From Schizochytrium sp. TIO01 (lineage: Eukaryota > Sar > Bigyra > Thraustochytrida > Thraustochytriidae): a stretch of DNA of 64,000 nucleotides. The stretch is from positions 1,329,501 through 1,393,500 of the forward strand of contig SMSO01000004.1 in NCBI GenBank assembly GCA_004764695.1, in the 5' to 3' direction. Below the pieces are notes generated by a model, which worked only from the letters and a program-made list of their open reading frames with translations, had not been told where the DNA came from and ran no database searches. The position numbers were made by a program, and so were the translations under genes. Shown here piece by piece: positions 30,701 through 38,939 of the stretch (its first letter is position 1; each line of letters opens with the position of its first letter).

Positions 30701-31003
30701 TAAGAAAATCATGAATGAGACGAGAGCGAGACACTTTGACTTGTGATGTATCCTTTTATTGAGCTTTGTAAGCTCAGCTTCAAAAGGTATCCGCGCTTCA
30801 CCTTGGAAACGAGGTCCATCATACATATTTCCGCGCGCAAGTTCTTGCGCACGCCATTCATCATATGAAATTTTACCATCGTGATCCTTGTCAAGAGCCT
30901 CGAATCTTGCTATTGCATTTTTTTCTTGAGCAACCTTCTGATCATGAATCCGCATGCCTTGTGGTGCAACAGAAACCCGTACCGTTGGTGAATTTGCGGA
31001 CAT
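27740..31003 (-). CDS. Polycystin-type (TRPP/PKD2-like) cation channel with N-terminal EF-hand
   Basis: PKD2-family channels are tetrameric Ca2+-permeable cation channels of cilia and internal membranes. The 1087-residue protein opens with one canonical EF-hand: the loop D38-x-D40-x-D42-G-x-I-x-x-x-E49 is complete. TM1 lies at about 91-111. A large extracellular domain with NTNETG and further sequons (the polycystin 'TOP' region) follows. After it come hydrophobic helices corresponding to S2-S4, S5 (LWHFGVVLFMVICGYVTVGW), a pore loop with MTVGVDYGDF, and S6 ending LLLNVLLAIVLGAYEE, the PKD-channel signature end. The C-terminal 400 residues hold a coiled coil (ENSRLDKLAKNQQKLEQQI) and a Ser/Glu-rich tail with a conserved-looking Trp-containing end. 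The first ATG is 31003. In animal PKD2 the EF-hand is C-terminal, so its position here is unusual. The family call is strong; ciliary location is inferred. Confidence 0.92.
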   Translation of the reverse strand: MSANSPTVRVSVAPQGMRIHDQKVAQEKNAIARFEALDKDHDGKISYDEWRAQELARGNMYDGPRFQGEARIPFEAELTKLNKRIHHKSKCLALVSFMIFLLTYVGINLCYPRWHRGEFVSEVRSWIDRQQWGDGNSIQEVATYDQFWSWFDEVIVSGFWNTNETGTVLAFNNIVSGVTIAQRRKNYTTYCESFEAKLFDSCPRWPQMDSYISTGVDSALSSFLDMRTPLLQGPRTNFVFYELPIVTSDSSGERIYRDEDYALNLTYSLRQSGWLNESTAETIVIIGLYNPNTRLFSSIQIRFILQAVGGLKLDVIPWAGVLDTLGDSISLAGGAPWQLRITLELLFAVQVAVKAVRELIEVYVSVQKAVQKRRSSETKIGAIFVGFARYLQKFWNLVDALFLTLASLVITLQIEIYLLRNEVISYVTNVNSSNGELPSQSEFAAYLMKIQNLDALFDICNTLCLLVSFFRLFRAVEFHGHLGIVSRTISRAWTTLWHFGVVLFMVICGYVTVGWIMFSTRSEHFRTPIAALGSVGALMTVGVDYGDFLSMVETDQLTWWAYLPISMYYFGFLFIAAMLLLNVLLAIVLGAYEESQNQSQNLQEDTLMANMQEVITFHKKIFGISRRRPRNSKVDPQCAFLTPTDAEMVRPSLEMTYNEIMTVYEVLSGSKEVCVIPYRKLERDPLVVTFNYADLSQLFTDSVAMYLWALYGPGAPKGEPDIDPTVKEAEDQAARENSRLDKLAKNQQKLEQQITNLDAKLNLVLSALLNGPLPKIPAGQSSQNLHSPRPFKESINVPLLQTEILKKQSNTERLESPKSMRPIFSEPALSLQNTTHGTTGNGLSSLYLETKVNSPKPNRSGRSSASLTDTVSSSSVSDSSTSEHSALIQEAFSPTIQSLPMKHEPGVQNNAQIAVTNSSLNEGPSTGEAKKVEVGQNSSSEEKTSNQQELDQPVFRKEHEDPLTGPVTELKKENKEEIGGNTENNGVDKDQSLKNAFGKLMDELLASGRCPIGIVKERCKKHHPEIPWASAKAWRRDFDIIQRKDEVWTDHKTRSQIIRIWKRASTEEEFKALNNWNEDNQEKMTKS

Positions 31004-32004
31004 AATTAATATTGAGGCTCGAGTAAATTTGCTATGGTAAAACACAAAATTAAGTAATCACAACAAAAAACAAAGCAACTTAGTTCGCTTGGCTGGATTC
31101 GGTATTGGCTGACTTGGACGTGGTTTTTCTCTTCTTATATCTGGCTGCAGGAGGGAGACCGTATCTCAGATAGCAAAACCTAGAGCATGTATTGTTGAAT
31201 CGCCTGCAAGTTGTGTTTCCCTCTAGTATATGGAGTGAGGTCCACGTCCACGAAAGTTTATGAAGCCTCCTCGAACCCAGACTCAAAAAGTAAGCGAGAC
31301 GACGCTGGTAGGAGCTGTTCAAGCACCTAGATTAAACGCATGTCCGTACCGTCCGCAACCAGAAGGAGACTTTGCTTTCCCAGTCGAGCCCTTTCCTTTA
31401 AAATAGATATACGAACAATAGCATAATGGTTCCCGACTAATATCAACTTAGAACATCCCATTACATAAAAAAAGAACTTTCAAACTGTAAGCAGCTAGCT
31501 AATATGACAACAAGCCGAATGTAGAACCGTTACAGTAGTATCGTATATCAACTTTTGTTATCGTACATTTCTAATTTCGTGCACGATACTATTTCAACGG
31601 ATATACATATAGGTGTTTTAGCTTTTGGCTTTTTGTAATTTTTTACCTTTTTTTTTTACAGCCTTCTTTTCTACTATGTAAGAGTATAAGGTAAGGCGAG
31701 CGAGAACTTACAATGTTAGGAACTCAAGGTCAACGATCTTCATTCACTTGTTCTAATTTCTTGCCTAATTTGACTTTACGGAAAAGAGGAAAACTTCTTT
31801 GTCGGATACAAGAAAGACATCTTTTGGCGAAGACTCTCAACTAAACGCGACGCCTTCACCGTGACAAGCAAAGCGCTGCTTAGTATTCCATACAGAGCGC
31901 CATTCATCGCGATTGTTGACATTTTATTATACTCATTGATAGGTTGAGCGTCGCACCCGTTTGTGCGAGGTTATCCTGGTGTTACAGATTTCCAGAGTTC
32001 ATCC
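31004..32004. other. Divergent promoter region between the polycystin channel and CCDC96
   Basis: One kilobase separates two genes transcribed away from each other, so it must contain both promoters. The stretch includes a T-run (31639-31660) and a possible acceptor-like TTACAG at 31983-31988 just before the CCDC96 ATG. No coding frame reads as a protein. Shared regulation of two probably ciliary genes from this interval is possible but unproved. Confidence 0.5.
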
Positions 32005-33795
32005 ATGCCTCACGTATTGCAGGACGTGGTTGTGCTGCTGCCCTCATCTTCCGAAGGAGATGATGCAAGACAAGAGATTCCGGATGGATTCGAGGTAGTA
32101 CAGCCACCCACTGCTCAACTTCCAGGCCTTGCTGTCAAAACCCAGGAGCCAGATTCTGATGAAAATTTCTCGGCAATTGTAGAGTTTGCAATCGCGTTCG
32201 GCGTTGATGACATAGCACCTGGCTTTCGCGTGGCAGGTCCTAGTTTACAAAATTTTGTGCTCGCGCAGGCTAGCGAGGACGAGGAGTCAAAACACGAGGA
32301 TGATCTTCTCCTTTGTATTCGAGGAAGCAATGACCCGCTAGAGTTAAGCAAAAGATCAGTCACTTCGGTGCAGTTTATCTCGGAGTCAGCGAAAGATGGA
32401 TTTGAGGTTCTTTCTGTAGCCTCCAATTTATTTTCTTTAGCTTTTCGCACAGTTGCATCCCCACCTCTTCCCTCTAATTCCTCGGAAGAAGCCGAATGTC
32501 AAGAAAGCAATGGACAAGACGACAATGAAGAGGAAAAAGAATCCCAAGACCCGGAAGGCAATGATAATGATGAAAATAAAGATTTACAAGATCAAACTGA
32601 GAAAGCCAATAATGCTAATAATGAGCAGAAAATCACCGATGTAGATGAGGACGTAGATGAAGAGGAGGAATGGCATACGAATGCAGAGGCAACAAAATTT
32701 GAGCACGCAGACGAAGACGATTCAGAAATGCTCGATGGCGAATTGGGAGAATGTATTTTACCAAGTGCAGAGAGCAAATCAAATGAACTTGAGGAAGCTG
32801 AGCGACGTGCGCAAGCAGCACGTATCTCAGAGCTAATCGAAAAGGCTAAAGCAGAAAGAGAAGCTCTGACACAAACAAATGGTTTGCTACAACGTGACCT
32901 CGCGGCTCTCATTCAGACCAAGCAGACATTACATAAAGGCGACGGCCTATCTGATGTACAGAGCCCGCACATGCCATCGACTTCAGACCTTCAAACTGAA
33001 AGTTTTGATCCCGAAATGGATCATAAGTACAAGAACGCACTTTCAGCATACCGCGACGCAAGTGATACGCTGCGTCGGACTCAAGAATCTTATGACACGG
33101 TTGCCATGCAGCTACAGTCCAAACTTGACATTAAGGAAAAACGTTGTGATGAAATCCAAACTTCATTTGCTCACTTTAAGAGAGAAATTGCAAAGCAAGC
33201 TGAAAATTCAAGATCTGGCAAACCTATTCCTGTGCATATTATTGACCAGTTTGAGAGTGCAGAGTCATCAAAATCCTCCGAGTTGGAGAAGATCCGTTTA
33301 CGAAACCTTCATCTTCGCGCAGAGTTGAACAAGCTGGAAAAGGCTTTGCAGAATAAAGAGCGATTAGCAGATGGACTCCACCTGATTGATTTTGAGCAGC
33401 TGAAAATTGAAAATCAGGCACTTAGCGAAAAAATTGAAGAGCGAAATGAAGATCTCGCCAAGCTTAACAAGAAAACTACCACCACAGTTCAGGTGCTGAC
33501 TCACTTGAAAGAAAAACTTGTTTATGTGCAAGCAGAAGCCGTTCAGCTTGGGGATGAGCTTAAGGTCCTTGATAAAGAGCTCCAATCAAGTCGCGATCAA
33601 CTGAACCAAAGTAAACGCCAGCGTGATCATCTCCGCTCTTTGAATAGCAAGAAAAGAGAAGGTCAAGGTTTCTTCAAATCAACGCTTCTGGTCGAGGACT
33701 ACAAAAAACGAACACACGAAATCAAAGCTCTGCAAAGATCAATTCAGGATTTACAGCAAAAGCATGCTAATTTAACAGCAGCAAGACATGAATAA
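32005..33795 (+). CDS. CCDC96-like axonemal coiled-coil protein (CCDC113/CCDC96 domain)
   Basis: CCDC96 (the Chlamydomonas/Tetrahymena FAP184 family) works with CCDC113 at the base of axonemal inner dynein arms and the nexin-dynein complex in motile cilia. The 596-residue protein has an acidic, probably disordered first half (long Glu/Asp/Asn runs at about 155-260) and a coiled-coil second half. The last ~170 residues match the conserved domain: GLHLIDFEQLKIEN, then the EKIEERNEDLAKLNKK and TTTVQVLTHLKEKL segments, and a FFKSTLLVEDY tail. These blocks are nearly invariant in the family. The start is the first ATG (32005); a stop lies in frame about 60 bases upstream. Its presence implies a motile-flagellum stage. 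Its stop codon lies only 32 bp from that of the convergent INCENP gene. Confidence 0.93.
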   Translation: MPHVLQDVVVLLPSSSEGDDARQEIPDGFEVVQPPTAQLPGLAVKTQEPDSDENFSAIVEFAIAFGVDDIAPGFRVAGPSLQNFVLAQASEDEESKHEDDLLLCIRGSNDPLELSKRSVTSVQFISESAKDGFEVLSVASNLFSLAFRTVASPPLPSNSSEEAECQESNGQDDNEEEKESQDPEGNDNDENKDLQDQTEKANNANNEQKITDVDEDVDEEEEWHTNAEATKFEHADEDDSEMLDGELGECILPSAESKSNELEEAERRAQAARISELIEKAKAEREALTQTNGLLQRDLAALIQTKQTLHKGDGLSDVQSPHMPSTSDLQTESFDPEMDHKYKNALSAYRDASDTLRRTQESYDTVAMQLQSKLDIKEKRCDEIQTSFAHFKREIAKQAENSRSGKPIPVHIIDQFESAESSKSSELEKIRLRNLHLRAELNKLEKALQNKERLADGLHLIDFEQLKIENQALSEKIEERNEDLAKLNKKTTTTVQVLTHLKEKLVYVQAEAVQLGDELKVLDKELQSSRDQLNQSKRQRDHLRSLNSKKREGQGFFKSTLLVEDYKKRTHEIKALQRSIQDLQQKHANLTAARHE

Positions 33796-33827
33796 CGGAG
33801 TTTACATATAGAATAGAACTAGAGGCA

Positions 33828-36800
33828 TCACTGAAGACCAAGGTCCTTTCGGTACTGTTTTGTTTCCTTGAGCGTGAGACCATCCTTCAGCCAAATTCCA
33901 GAGCTTCCACGGGACTTGTAGCGCTTTTTAGAATTGTTAAAGATGGCCTCGAGATCACATACTGGAATCTTGCCAAAGATCAAGTCTGGATCGCGGCGCT
34001 CGTCAAAGTATTGTCTGTGAAGGGCGCGCTGAAGATTTGCCTTCTGAGCCCACTCTGGCACAGGCTTTTTCGACCGCTCTGACTCTGATTCACTAGACTC
34101 GTATTCACTGTCGCTCCGGTCTGTGAGTGCATAATTATTTTCTTCTTTCCATGTATCCATATCTTCTTGTTCAATTTCATCATTAGCAAATTTGGGCTTG
34201 TGACCGTGTTCTGGAGATGAGGATCCAACACGTTTGACCGAAGGAGCTAGCTCTGCAAGCGTAGTAGCTGTTGCTTTGTATGTCTGCGACTTGGATGGCA
34301 ATGGAGGGGGTGGCGGCATTGTACTGCTGCTGCTACTACTACTTGTGACAGCTGTGGTGTCCACCTTATTGCTTTCACCAGCTTTGCTAGGGTAGCTTGA
34401 AGCTGAAGTTCCAGCCCCAGCATAAATACTTGATGAAGAAACGGTGTTGGCATAAGCAGGTTCGGCCTTGTAAGATTTGCTTGTAGGCATTGTACTATCA
34501 GCCTGCGATGAAGAGGATGAAGGCGGAGTTGTGCTAGTTGGCTGTGCCTTTTTGAAGAAACGAAAGGCACTGGATGAACTGGAAGATGCTGCAACCGGGG
34601 TAGTTACATTTGGGGTTGCAGATGCAGATGATGTGCCAATCTGGTTCTGGTTCGAAATCTGACCTGTCTGAGATGAACTCTGAGATAATGAGTGAGATGA
34701 TGTGCTATGCTGTTGCTGCTGCTCCTGTTGCTGTTGAAGTTGCAACTGCTGTTGCTGAAGCTCCTTCTGCTGCAGCTGACGAGCGCGCTCGCGTTTTTCT
34801 TGCATCAAACGGAGCTTCTCCTGGCGCTCTCGCTCCTGGCGCTCCATTTTTTCCTTTGCCATTTGCGCCTTTTTGAGAGCTGGTACCATGCCCTTCACTC
34901 GCATAGTGTTACTCTTTGTGGACATTTTATCGGGCAAAACCTTCTTTAAGAACGAGCTTGGTCCACGCAAAATGTTGCTTGGTGGATTTAGCTTCGGTTG
35001 AGTTTCTTCTGTCTGGTCCTGATCCTGGTCCTCGCCCTCAAACTTAGAAATGAGAGAACTCTTGGAGCTGGCATTTTCAAAGTTACTTACACTCATCATA
35101 TCCTCGCTGTTTTGCTGTTTACCAGCAGTAGCTGCAACTGAAGATTCAGATTTTGTCAACGTTGATGATGCTGCTGTTGAAACCGTGCTAGATGTGGCAG
35201 CATTTTTTCCAGGGCTTTGCTTGCCGATCGAAGTTGCCGAATTAGCCTCTTCACTGCGTGCATGTCTTGAAGATGCTGCAGATGAAGAAGCTACCACCGG
35301 TGCTTGCCCGCTGGTTTCGGGTTTAGGTGCAGCACGAAGACGATCCATCGCACGCTTGCGGGCTAGTTCTCGCATTTGTTCAGCCTCTTGGAGCATCAGC
35401 TCCTGCTGAGTAGAGGGCGCCGTTGATGACATTCGTCGGATGCGGTTCTCCATTTCCTCTCGAAGTTGCTGCTGTTTACGTCCTTCTTCCGAAGCTCCAC
35501 CACCGCTTTCTCCATTCGTGGATGCAACCGAAGACCTTCCGGGTACTGGAGAATTTGTTGTTGCTGCTGTTGAAGATGCATAGCTTGAACGGCTCAATGA
35601 GCGACTCAAAGAACGGGTTGCGCTATCAACAGTGCTCTTTTGGAGGCTTCCTGGGATCTGCTGTTTTGCATTTGAGTGCGGTAAAATATCAGCACTTTCG
35701 CTTTGGCGCAGAGCCTTTCTCGGCAGAGCTGGTGTTAGCGGCTCAAGATCTGCTTCCTCGGGCTCTTCGGATTGTCGTCGCGAGCGGTTGCCGTGGGAGG
35801 AGATTGACTGTGATGCTGGTCGAGCAGATTTCAGCGATCGTGCTGATCCGCTGTGCTTAAGCAGCGAAGGAGGTCTTGGTGGTAACGGGGGCATGTCTTC
35901 ATTATGATCTTGCGCTTGTTCATGTTCGTCAGATATTTTCCGCCGCTTAGCCTCTTCGCCATCGCGACCACTGGGTTCTGAGTTGTGTGAACTGCGGCGC
36001 CTCGAATCTGGTGTCTTGGGATCGTCTTCAAAGTCTCCAGCGTTATACGGTACAGGCGAGGCAACCTTGGCGTTTACAGGGACCAGTGGGGGGCGACCAG
36101 ATTGAGGCGTAGTCATTTTATCTTCAGGGCGATTGAGCTTCTTCTGTGCGCCGAAGGCCACACCAGAAGCCTCTTTTGGCTTGACAGAGGAGTCTTCTTC
36201 GTCTTCGTCTTCTTCTCCTTCGTGGCTATGACGAGCAGAACTAACCGAAGCGCTCCGAGCATTTGAAAAGGTACTTTTGGCGGAACCTTGCTTTGCTGCA
36301 GGAGATGGGTCTGCAGAAGGAGGCGTTGCGGGGGCTGATTCAGGTGTAGATGAAACAACTTGAGCCGCCGAAGATAAAGCCAGTGTGCTCTTTGAAGATG
36401 CAGAAGACGTTTTAGGCATTGCATTTGAGGCGTCGGTATCTGAAGCTTTGACTGCTGCTGCAGCAGCGGCGGCAGCACCTGCAGCTCGAACTGCTTGAGA
36501 TTTCGCAGGAGTAACGTGAACATTTGTCTCAGAATCACGAGGTGGTTCTGCTCGTGCATTTGTTTTCATAGGAGACGAGTAAGATGCTGCAGGTGAGGCA
36601 ACAGTACTATTGACAGGGCAAGCCGCAATTTCTACTGATGCCTTCTGTGGGGAAGGCATAGCCGCAGGACTACGAGAGGTGACTTCTTCAAGAAGTTGGT
36701 CACCTTCTATTTCATCCTTGCACTTCGTAACGCCAGTTTGGAGTTCATGATCTGGAGTGTTAGCAATTTCGTCTACCTCAATGCGCTGTGAAGAGGAAGA

Positions 36801-37583
36801 TTCACCTTCTGATTTGATTTCCTTGGCAGGAGATATTGCTTCATCAGCAGCCTTAGCTTCTTCTTCTTGTGCATTGGCAATATGTGTTTCTTGTTCGAGA
36901 GCCCAGTCTGCCTTGATTTTCTCGTTAATTTCATCAGCTTTGTCTTGAGCTAAGAGATTGACCAAATCACTCTTTAGATAAAGTTTTCCAATATGCACAT
37001 TGCGATTTGAAAGTTCTTTTCGAATATCCTTGACCTTGAGCGCCATACATTCGTCTATGAAGTCATCTGCTGCCATGAGCTTGGGTGGTTCAGCTTCAGT
37101 TGCGACACGCATTTTCTTACCAGCGTCGCTTTGATCACTTAAACGCCTCAGTTCGGATACACCTTCATCAGACTTACGTTTGCGTGTAGACGAATTGTCG
37201 CCAACGCCAGATGTAATGTTAGACAGTGCAAGGGACGATGACTCGCGCTTCTTTAATTTTTGGTTGTAGTCATCAGCAGTTTCTGCACTTGCGCGGCGGT
37301 TTGATGAACCAATGACATTTTCTTTGTCCTCCTGTTTCAAGACCTTTTGCATCACATTCTGATCATAAGTGTTGAACTTCTGCCTGGACTTGGGCATTGC
37401 TGCCAAGAGTTCTGAGGCATTGCCCTTCTCCGTAATGTCCTTGCCACGACTCTGGAACTGCATACGAACCCAAACTAGATGCTTCTCGACCTCATTGTCA
37501 AGCTCGCGTTTCTTGTTGTCACCTAGCCGAGATAGAGTTTCTAGGATGTGATCTACAATGTTTACCTCATTCTTGTTCACCAT
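33828..37583 (-). CDS. INCENP-like inner centromere protein (Aurora-kinase-binding IN-box)
   Basis: INCENP is the scaffold of the chromosomal passenger complex. Its C-terminal IN-box wraps and activates Aurora kinase, and its N-terminus binds survivin and borealin. In this 1251-residue protein residues about 1174-1236 form a clear IN-box: VPEWAQ at its start, the ALHRQYF and DPDLIFGKI segments, DLEAIF, and RGSSGIW, where animal proteins have a TSS that Aurora phosphorylates. The N-terminal helix, with KHLVWVRMQF near 48-57 preceded by HILETLSRL, resembles the passenger-binding helix. A SAP-like module (ALKVKDIRKEL, LKSDLVNLL) lies near 180-210. The centre is Ser/Pro/Ala-rich and disordered, with an E/R/Q-rich helix (about 905-955) including poly-Gln, the counterpart of the single alpha helix. 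Earlier codons lack an ATG, so 37583 was chosen. The IN-box makes the call firm; the SAP-like region is tentative. Confidence 0.9.
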   Translation of the reverse strand: MVNKNEVNIVDHILETLSRLGDNKKRELDNEVEKHLVWVRMQFQSRGKDITEKGNASELLAAMPKSRQKFNTYDQNVMQKVLKQEDKENVIGSSNRRASAETADDYNQKLKKRESSSLALSNITSGVGDNSSTRKRKSDEGVSELRRLSDQSDAGKKMRVATEAEPPKLMAADDFIDECMALKVKDIRKELSNRNVHIGKLYLKSDLVNLLAQDKADEINEKIKADWALEQETHIANAQEEEAKAADEAISPAKEIKSEGESSSSQRIEVDEIANTPDHELQTGVTKCKDEIEGDQLLEEVTSRSPAAMPSPQKASVEIAACPVNSTVASPAASYSSPMKTNARAEPPRDSETNVHVTPAKSQAVRAAGAAAAAAAAVKASDTDASNAMPKTSSASSKSTLALSSAAQVVSSTPESAPATPPSADPSPAAKQGSAKSTFSNARSASVSSARHSHEGEEDEDEEDSSVKPKEASGVAFGAQKKLNRPEDKMTTPQSGRPPLVPVNAKVASPVPYNAGDFEDDPKTPDSRRRSSHNSEPSGRDGEEAKRRKISDEHEQAQDHNEDMPPLPPRPPSLLKHSGSARSLKSARPASQSISSHGNRSRRQSEEPEEADLEPLTPALPRKALRQSESADILPHSNAKQQIPGSLQKSTVDSATRSLSRSLSRSSYASSTAATTNSPVPGRSSVASTNGESGGGASEEGRKQQQLREEMENRIRRMSSTAPSTQQELMLQEAEQMRELARKRAMDRLRAAPKPETSGQAPVVASSSAASSRHARSEEANSATSIGKQSPGKNAATSSTVSTAASSTLTKSESSVAATAGKQQNSEDMMSVSNFENASSKSSLISKFEGEDQDQDQTEETQPKLNPPSNILRGPSSFLKKVLPDKMSTKSNTMRVKGMVPALKKAQMAKEKMERQERERQEKLRLMQEKRERARQLQQKELQQQQLQLQQQQEQQQQHSTSSHSLSQSSSQTGQISNQNQIGTSSASATPNVTTPVAASSSSSSAFRFFKKAQPTSTTPPSSSSSQADSTMPTSKSYKAEPAYANTVSSSSIYAGAGTSASSYPSKAGESNKVDTTAVTSSSSSSSTMPPPPPLPSKSQTYKATATTLAELAPSVKRVGSSSPEHGHKPKFANDEIEQEDMDTWKEENNYALTDRSDSEYESSESESERSKKPVPEWAQKANLQRALHRQYFDERRDPDLIFGKIPVCDLEAIFNNSKKRYKSRGSSGIWLKDGLTLKETKQYRKDLGLQ

Positions 37584-38939
37584 TGCGGCGTTTGGATCTG
37601 AGCCCGAAAAATTCTTCGCGCTCAAGGCCCTTCGAGATAACCAAGAAAAAGATACGCTTGTAAACTTGACTTAGTCAGACTTGCCTGCTTCAAGTTCTAA
37701 GCAAAGCAATGAATTCTTCGCTTCTACAGAAAGCCCAGCGTAGAGGTAGAATTTACGCAACCTTGACCGAACGCTGACTGTCTTCAAATCAATAAGGTTG
37801 ATCGTCAGTCCTGATTGTCCTCAAAGAATACGCTCTGCTTTCTTTGCCTCCCTGTCTTGTCTCTTTCGAGTGTAAGGCGGTGGTTACGCCAAGAACCGAG
37901 ATTGGCGGTCTTAGGTCCTGCGCCTTGCTGTCAGGTACAACAGGGCCCAAAGCTACTCCAAGGTGCTGGCAGCACTTTGCATAAACCGCCAAACAATCCC
38001 GTTGGCCTACTCTGCACCTTGATGTAGATCGCCTCCGGTGCTCGCAGCGTCTGCCACTGCGTCGGCGAGAAGGTTTGCGGCTTCTGATTTGTTCAAGGAC
38101 TGTGACTGTTTCGTCCAAATGGCGGTTTTACGATTAAAGGTCTAACTATGAGTTAGGCCTCTTCCTTATTGCGCCAGGTACTTTTTGAGGAGGCCTAGTG
38201 ATGAGTTAATGCGAGACATAGGACCCTTTAGTCCTGGGAAATGAGCGCGCTTTCCAGTACAAAGCTCAGAAAACGCGGGCTTGTGATCAGGTCTTTTCAA
38301 TTAAAAAACATCAATTTGTGCGTAGATCCAGAGAGCAGAGTTATTTGACAACGACATTGTTTGGTGGAGAGGCCAACGCGAAATGATGCCAGGGTTTGCA
38401 GAGCATACGCAAAAGTCTTTGCCAAAGGTTTATTTCTCGTATTAGGCGGTTTTGTAGGAAGCGTGCGAACGGCTCGTTTCATCATTGTAAGGGTGACTGT
38501 TGCTTAGCAAAGTGCTACTACGTAAGTTGGAGAGGTTAGCATAGCCAATAGTCAAGTGCTAGTGTTGAAATTTGGAATCTGGGCTCTCCGTTACGTCAAT
38601 GTCGAAACCCACTAAGGAGAGGCCTACCAACCTATCTGGTTAGTTAGCTAGCCTGGTAGAGCTAATATCGATTGCAGAATGGCCAAGAGAATGAGGATAG
38701 TAAATACGCAGATAGGTAGGTAGGTAGGTAGGTATACCTACACACCTACTGCGAGTAGGAAACTATAGTGAAAAACGTGCAGAGTGGGGCTCTGCAGTTA
38801 TATTCATTCCAAAAGTGCAATGCTCCTTCAAGTCAATGGAAGGCTGTGTCTGTGAAAGTTAAAGAACGATTTCTTTATGCTGATACGATGCAAGACCTAC
38901 AAATATTGTAGAAGACTGTAAAATCAAATTGTTCAAGGT
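37584..38939. other. Intergenic spacer with microsatellite
   Basis: This 1.36 kb stretch lies between the INCENP start and the ferlin stop, both on the minus strand. It should carry the INCENP promoter and the ferlin 3' UTR. Frames are short and arginine-rich but unsupported. A TAGG microsatellite with an adjoining palindrome lies at 38713-38741. Confidence 0.55.
38713..38741. repeat. TAGG microsatellite joined to a 14-bp palindrome
   Basis: Five TAGG units run from 38713. The last units form part of the perfect palindrome GTAGGTATACCTAC (38728-38741). It lies in the 3' flank of the ferlin gene. Such tracts are prone to length change. Confidence 0.75.

Noticed and set aside
35423..35860. Plus-strand frame of 145 codons opposite INCENP
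   Set aside because: Antisense shadow of the INCENP coding sequence with no ATG-led protein-like content.
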